A stretch of DNA of 7,929 nt from an uncultured Gammaproteobacteria bacterium (lineage in GTDB: Bacteria > Pseudomonadota > Gammaproteobacteria > SZUA-140): positions 1 to 7,929 of the forward strand of contig CALZIG010000167.1 in the NCBI GenBank assembly GCA_945787585.1. Reading direction: 5' to 3'. Position 1 is the stretch's first letter. Every line of letters begins with the position of its first letter. The position numbers were made by a program, and so were the translations under genes. The notes under the pieces were generated by a model. It searched no databases and was not told where the DNA came from. It saw only the letters and a program-made list of their open reading frames with translations. Below, one piece after another: positions 6,065-7,929 of this stretch.

Positions 6065-6622
6065 ATGATAGCGCAACGCACCGAGGTCTGGATCGGTCTG
6101 GGCAGTAACCTTGATAATCCTGAACAGCAGCTTGGGCTGGCGTTAGCAGCATTATGTCAACTGGCGATGGATGATTCGTTGCAGTGCTCATCTTTTTATC
6201 TGAGTAAAGCGCTGGTTGCTGACAGGGCCAATGAAGCAAATGGGCAGCAGCCCGATTATGTTAATGCCGTTGCCCGCATGGAGACAACGCTTGCGCCGTA
6301 CGACTTGTTAGCGCAGTTGCAATCAATAGAGACGCTACAGGGGCGGATTCGTAATGAATCAACAGCTCGTTGGTCGCCGCGCACACTTGATCTGGATATA
6401 TTATTGTATGGTGACGTGCAGCTCGACACGCCAGCGCTGACACTGCCACATCCCGGGATCAGGCTACGAGAGTTTGTTGTTTATCCGATGTATGAGCTTG
6501 CGCCGACACTGGAAATTCCTGTTCTGGGTTCATTGGAGAAGTTGGTCAAGCGTTGTCCCATGCGTGGTATGAAATTATTGAACAATAACGTAGCAGGTGG
6601 CGCAGTTGAGAACGCCTCCTGA
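6065..6622 (+). CDS. folK: 2-amino-4-hydroxy-6-hydroxymethyldihydropteridine pyrophosphokinase
   Basis: FolK transfers pyrophosphate from ATP to 6-hydroxymethyl-7,8-dihydropterin, the step before dihydropteroate synthase in folate synthesis. From ATG 6065 it has 185 residues (E. coli about 159). It shows the N-terminal IGLGSNL (10-16), the pterin-side QPDYVNAVARMET (62-74), and the family signature RWSPRTLDLDILLYG (102-116) with Trp103 and metal-binding Asp109 and Asp111. PHPGIRLREFVVYPMYELAP (128-147) closes the core. The loop after SSFYLSKAL is a few residues longer than in E. coli, and the C-terminus extends further. ATG 6065 has a GGGGTGG a few bases upstream; an in-frame GTG at 6056, adding three residues, is an alternative. 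It follows pcnB by 27 bases, as in enterics, and overlaps the next gene. Confidence 0.96.
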   Translation: MIAQRTEVWIGLGSNLDNPEQQLGLALAALCQLAMDDSLQCSSFYLSKALVADRANEANGQQPDYVNAVARMETTLAPYDLLAQLQSIETLQGRIRNESTARWSPRTLDLDILLYGDVQLDTPALTLPHPGIRLREFVVYPMYELAPTLEIPVLGSLEKLVKRCPMRGMKLLNNNVAGGAVENAS

Positions 6623-7253
6623 TTATATCGTGGTTGAAGGGCCGATCGGTGTCGGTAAAACAAGTCTGGCAAAGAAGCTGGCGTCTACCTTTAATACCGA
6701 ACTGTTACTGGAGGGGGCGGATCAAAACCCATTTCTTGAACGCTTTTACCAAAACCCGGAAAGTGCGGCGTTACAGACTCAGCTGTTTTTTCTGTTTCAG
6801 CGTGTACGTCAAATGGAAGCGTTACGTCAGGGAGACATCTTTCGATCGGTGCGCGTCGCCGATTTCCTCATCGAAAAAGATCGTCTCTTTGCACAGATTA
6901 CGCTTGATGATGACGAATTGCGTCTCTATGATCAGATCTATAGTCAGATGGTGCTGGATGCACCCTGCCCGGACTTGGTGATTTATCTGCAGGCACCGAT
7001 AGAGGTGTTGATGGAGCGCATTCTCAAGCGAGGCTTATCGCATGAGCGTTTGATTCAATCGGGCTACCTTAAAAAAGTGGTGGAATCCTATGCGCGCCTG
7101 TTTCACTATTACAATGCATCACCGTTATTGATTGTGAATGCAGCAGAGTTTGATCCAGTGAGCAACGAAAGCGATTATGAATCATTGCTGGAGCGTATCT
7201 GTACTATCACCAGTGGTCGCCACTATTTTAACCCATTGCCATTGACGTTCTAA
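6606..7253 (+). CDS. Deoxynucleoside kinase (deoxyadenosine/deoxyguanosine kinase family)
   Basis: This protein belongs to the dNK family, which phosphorylates deoxynucleosides for nucleotide salvage using ATP or another nucleoside triphosphate. In 215 residues it shows the P-loop GPIGVGKTS (12-20), a substrate-side acidic stretch NPFLERFY (41-48), the family DR motif in EKDRLFA (90-96), and a lid-like RGLSHER (142-148) with arginines for phosphate contact. The exact substrate (dA, dG or dC) cannot be read from the sequence. I chose TTG 6606 as the start because AGGTGG (6595-6600) lies five bases upstream. GTG 6597 would add three residues but has no Shine-Dalgarno. The start lies inside folK (17-base overlap), so translational coupling is likely. 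A kinase of this type between folK and panB occurs in several gammaproteobacteria; E. coli lacks it there. Confidence 0.92.
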   Translation: MRTPPDYIVVEGPIGVGKTSLAKKLASTFNTELLLEGADQNPFLERFYQNPESAALQTQLFFLFQRVRQMEALRQGDIFRSVRVADFLIEKDRLFAQITLDDDELRLYDQIYSQMVLDAPCPDLVIYLQAPIEVLMERILKRGLSHERLIQSGYLKKVVESYARLFHYYNASPLLIVNAAEFDPVSNESDYESLLERICTITSGRHYFNPLPLTF

Positions 7254-7256
7254 CGA

Positions 7257-7272
7257 GCCTTTATTTAAAGGC
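7257..7272 (+). other. small perfect hairpin in the leader of panB
   Basis: GCCTTT (7257-7262) and AAAGGC (7267-7272) form a perfect 6-base-pair stem with an ATTT loop. It lies four bases after the kinase stop codon and five before the panB Shine-Dalgarno. No U tract follows, so it is not a normal terminator. It could be a processing or stability element between the two cistrons, or chance. Confidence 0.4.
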
Positions 7273-7287
7273 CAAACGAGGAAACTC

Positions 7288-7929
7288 ATGATAGCTGCCA
7301 TCACCCTTTCGACTCTGCGTGCGATGAAAAAGCGCGGTGAAAAATTTGCAACGCTTACCGCGTATGACGCAAGTTTCGCAGCGATACTTGAAGCGGCTGG
7401 TGTTGAAGTGATTTTGGTGGGTGACTCGCTTGGCATGGTGGTTCAGGGACATTCAACAACCGTGCCGGTGACGATTGATGAGATGATCTATCATGCGCGC
7501 TGTGTCCGTCAGGGTAGTGCCAATACACTGTTGATGGTGGATATGCCCTTTATGTCTGACGCCACGCCCGCACTGGCGCTTGCGAATGCCGCGCGCTTGA
7601 TGAAAGAAGGCGGCGCACAGGTGGTGAAGTTAGAAGGCGGGACGGTGATCGTTGATACTGTGCGTCTGTTGAGTGATCGTGGTATTCCTGTCTGCGGTCA
7701 TCTGGGGCTATTGCCGCAATCGATCAATAAATTGGGTAGTTATCGTGTGCAGGGAAAAGATGACGCCTCCGCACAACGCCTGCTTGAAGAGGCAAAGATA
7801 CTGGAAGCGGCGGGTGCCGAGCTATTATTGCTGGAGTGTGTGCCTGCGGCGCTGATGAAGGCGGTGAGCGAGCAGTCAACGGTGCCGGTGATCGGCATTG
7901 GTGCGGGTGCAGATTGTGATAGTCAGGTG
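7288..7929 (+). CDS. panB: 3-methyl-2-oxobutanoate hydroxymethyltransferase, 3' end beyond window
   Basis: PanB transfers a hydroxymethyl group from 5,10-methylenetetrahydrofolate to alpha-ketoisovalerate, giving ketopantoate, the first committed step of pantothenate and coenzyme A synthesis. The window holds 214 codons of an expected 260 or so, open to the last base. Motifs visible in this (beta/alpha)8 barrel are LVGDSLGM (43-50, Asp46), DMPFM (85-89, Asp85), VVKLEGG (112-118, Lys114 and Glu116), VCGHLGLLPQS (135-145, His138) and LLECVP (181-186, Glu183). These match the E. coli metal ligands and catalytic residues. A strong Shine-Dalgarno GAGGA (7278-7282) lies five bases before the ATG. 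It follows the kinase by 34 bases and is probably cotranscribed with it; panC would be the expected next gene. Confidence 0.97.
   Translation, partial: MIAAITLSTLRAMKKRGEKFATLTAYDASFAAILEAAGVEVILVGDSLGMVVQGHSTTVPVTIDEMIYHARCVRQGSANTLLMVDMPFMSDATPALALANAARLMKEGGAQVVKLEGGTVIVDTVRLLSDRGIPVCGHLGLLPQSINKLGSYRVQGKDDASAQRLLEEAKILEAAGAELLLLECVPAALMKAVSEQSTVPVIGIGAGADCDSQV

Overview
The window reads as ordinary chromosomal housekeeping DNA of a gammaproteobacterium. All named proteins resemble their Enterobacteria and Pseudomonas counterparts residue by residue in long blocks. The pairs rnr-rlmB and pcnB-folK-panB are the standard gammaproteobacterial neighbourhoods. The deoxynucleoside kinase between folK and panB points to a lineage other than the enterics, but the genus cannot be named from this sequence alone. 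I see no insertion sequences, CRISPR repeats, phage genes or defence genes.

Left part (1-3405): a tRNA-Leu(CAG), cut by the window edge, is transcribed leftward from a clear sigma-70 promoter. Diverging from it are rnr (RNase R) and rlmB (23S rRNA G2251 2'-O-methyltransferase), probably one transcript. The rnr start codon sits only seven bases after a TATACT box and has no Shine-Dalgarno sequence, so its mRNA may be leaderless. rlmB converges, ten bases apart, on a leftward gene for a secreted DUF2059-like protein of unknown function.

Middle (4271-4729): an AT-rich spacer, a leftward tRNA-Glu with a CUC anticodon and an encoded CCA end, and a compact divergent control region between this tRNA and pcnB. 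The -10 box of the tRNA promoter lies in a near-palindrome that also reads as a -10 box toward pcnB.

Right part (4730-7929): a rightward run pcnB (poly(A) polymerase), folK (pterin pyrophosphokinase), a deoxynucleoside kinase and panB (cut by the right edge). Gaps are small (27 bases, a 17-base overlap, 34 bases), which suggests an operon. RNase R and poly(A) polymerase act on the same substrates: poly(A) tails give RNase R a single-stranded foothold on structured RNA. FolK and PanB belong to folate and pantothenate synthesis; PanB uses a folate one-carbon donor.

The observation most worth following is the start of pcnB. The conserved N-terminal coding continues upstream of the first GTG, but that stretch has no ATG, GTG or TTG. 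The best initiator is an AUU at 4730 behind an AGGA. E. coli pcnB is one of the few genes known to start at AUU, so this looks like the same rare arrangement with a different, shorter N-terminus. I found no convincing wholly new system here.
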